Below, one piece after another: positions 13,252 through 13,335 of a stretch of 13,335 nucleotides of DNA. A program made the position numbers and the translations under genes. Within the stretch, counting starts at the first letter, position 1. The number at the start of each line of letters is the position of its first letter. Under the pieces are notes generated by a model. That model was not told the DNA's origin. It did no database searches and worked only from the letters and a program-made list of their open reading frames with translations. This stretch comes from an uncultured Eubacteriales bacterium (GTDB lineage Bacteria; Bacillota; Clostridia; Peptostreptococcales; Anaerovoracaceae): positions 1-13,335 of the forward strand of contig URGK01000072.1 of assembly GCA_900547295.1 (NCBI GenBank), read 5' to 3'.

Positions 13252-13335
13252 TTGAGTAAGGTTATAAAAACTGATTACATTGCTGAAGCTGTAGCAGGAT
13301 TCACACACAGAACTGCTATCGAAGAGGCAGCAAGA
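13252..13335 (+). CDS. N-terminus of a probable flavin/iron-sulfur oxidoreductase (PreT/GltD-like), cut by window end
   Basis: Only 28 codons are present. A TTG at 13252 is preceded by GGGAGGA at 8 bases, so the start is well supported. The block ending AGFTHRTAIEEAAR resembles the beginning of PreT (dihydropyrimidine dehydrogenase subunit) and glutamate-synthase-small-subunit-like proteins, where a F-T-x-x-x-A-x-x-E-A-x-R segment comes immediately before the first iron-sulfur cysteines (CLLCHDAPC in PreT). Those cysteines would lie just past the window, so the identification is tentative. Confidence 0.4.
   Translation, partial: MSKVIKTDYIAEAVAGFTHRTAIEEAAR

Overview
The window looks like a chromosomal stretch from an endospore-forming Clostridia-class Firmicute. 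A Lachnospiraceae-like relative is my guess, not something the sequence proves. The evidence is the complete spoIIIA sporulation operon, strong GGAGG-type ribosome binding sites, several TTG starts, moderate-to-low GC, and a Clostridia-style MtaB protein. No rRNA, tRNA, CRISPR array or insertion sequence was seen.

Layout. (1) 1-1899: the 3' part of a U32-family 'peptidase' (tRNA/rRNA hydroxylation family), followed closely by a short CorC-type CBS-domain protein. (2) 1900-2201: an unusually structured intergenic region. It holds four successive inverted repeats, two of which are intrinsic-terminator-like, an 18-codon micro-ORF with a good ribosome binding site, and a strong match to a sigma-E promoter. 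(3) 2202-6440: spoIIIAA-AB-AC-AD-AE-AF-AG-AH, tightly packed with overlapping or near-overlapping genes. Together they encode the mother-cell half of the SpoIIIA-SpoIIQ 'feeding tube' between mother cell and forespore. Three components are reduced: SpoIIIAF is only 55 residues (two membrane segments, no soluble domain), SpoIIIAG is about 125 residues and appears to lack the large insert in its ring-building domain, and SpoIIIAE has no N-terminal signal sequence. (4) 6591-8349: an LCMT-type SAM methyltransferase converging on a membrane-anchored polysaccharide deacetylase. (5) 8442-10126: mtaB (tRNA ms2t6A37 methylthiotransferase) and a HIT-family nucleotide hydrolase in one operon ending at a clear terminator. 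(6) 10249-11590: an A/T-richer, probably accessory AAA_14/DUF4143 ATPase with its own strong sigma-A promoter and a long A/T-rich stem-loop just upstream. (7) 11620-12996: a MATE-family exporter on the minus strand. (8) 13252-end: the first 28 codons of a gene whose N-terminus resembles the PreT/GltD-type flavin oxidoreductases, preceded by an A/T-rich promoter region with a palindrome.

How the parts relate. The spoIIIA operon is the only multi-gene system here. The rest are housekeeping RNA-modification genes, one- or two-gene units and an accessory ATPase. The best candidates for something undescribed are the leader-like structure at 1938-2149 and the stripped-down SpoIIIA channel. All functional assignments come from reading the protein sequences by eye; no searches were run.
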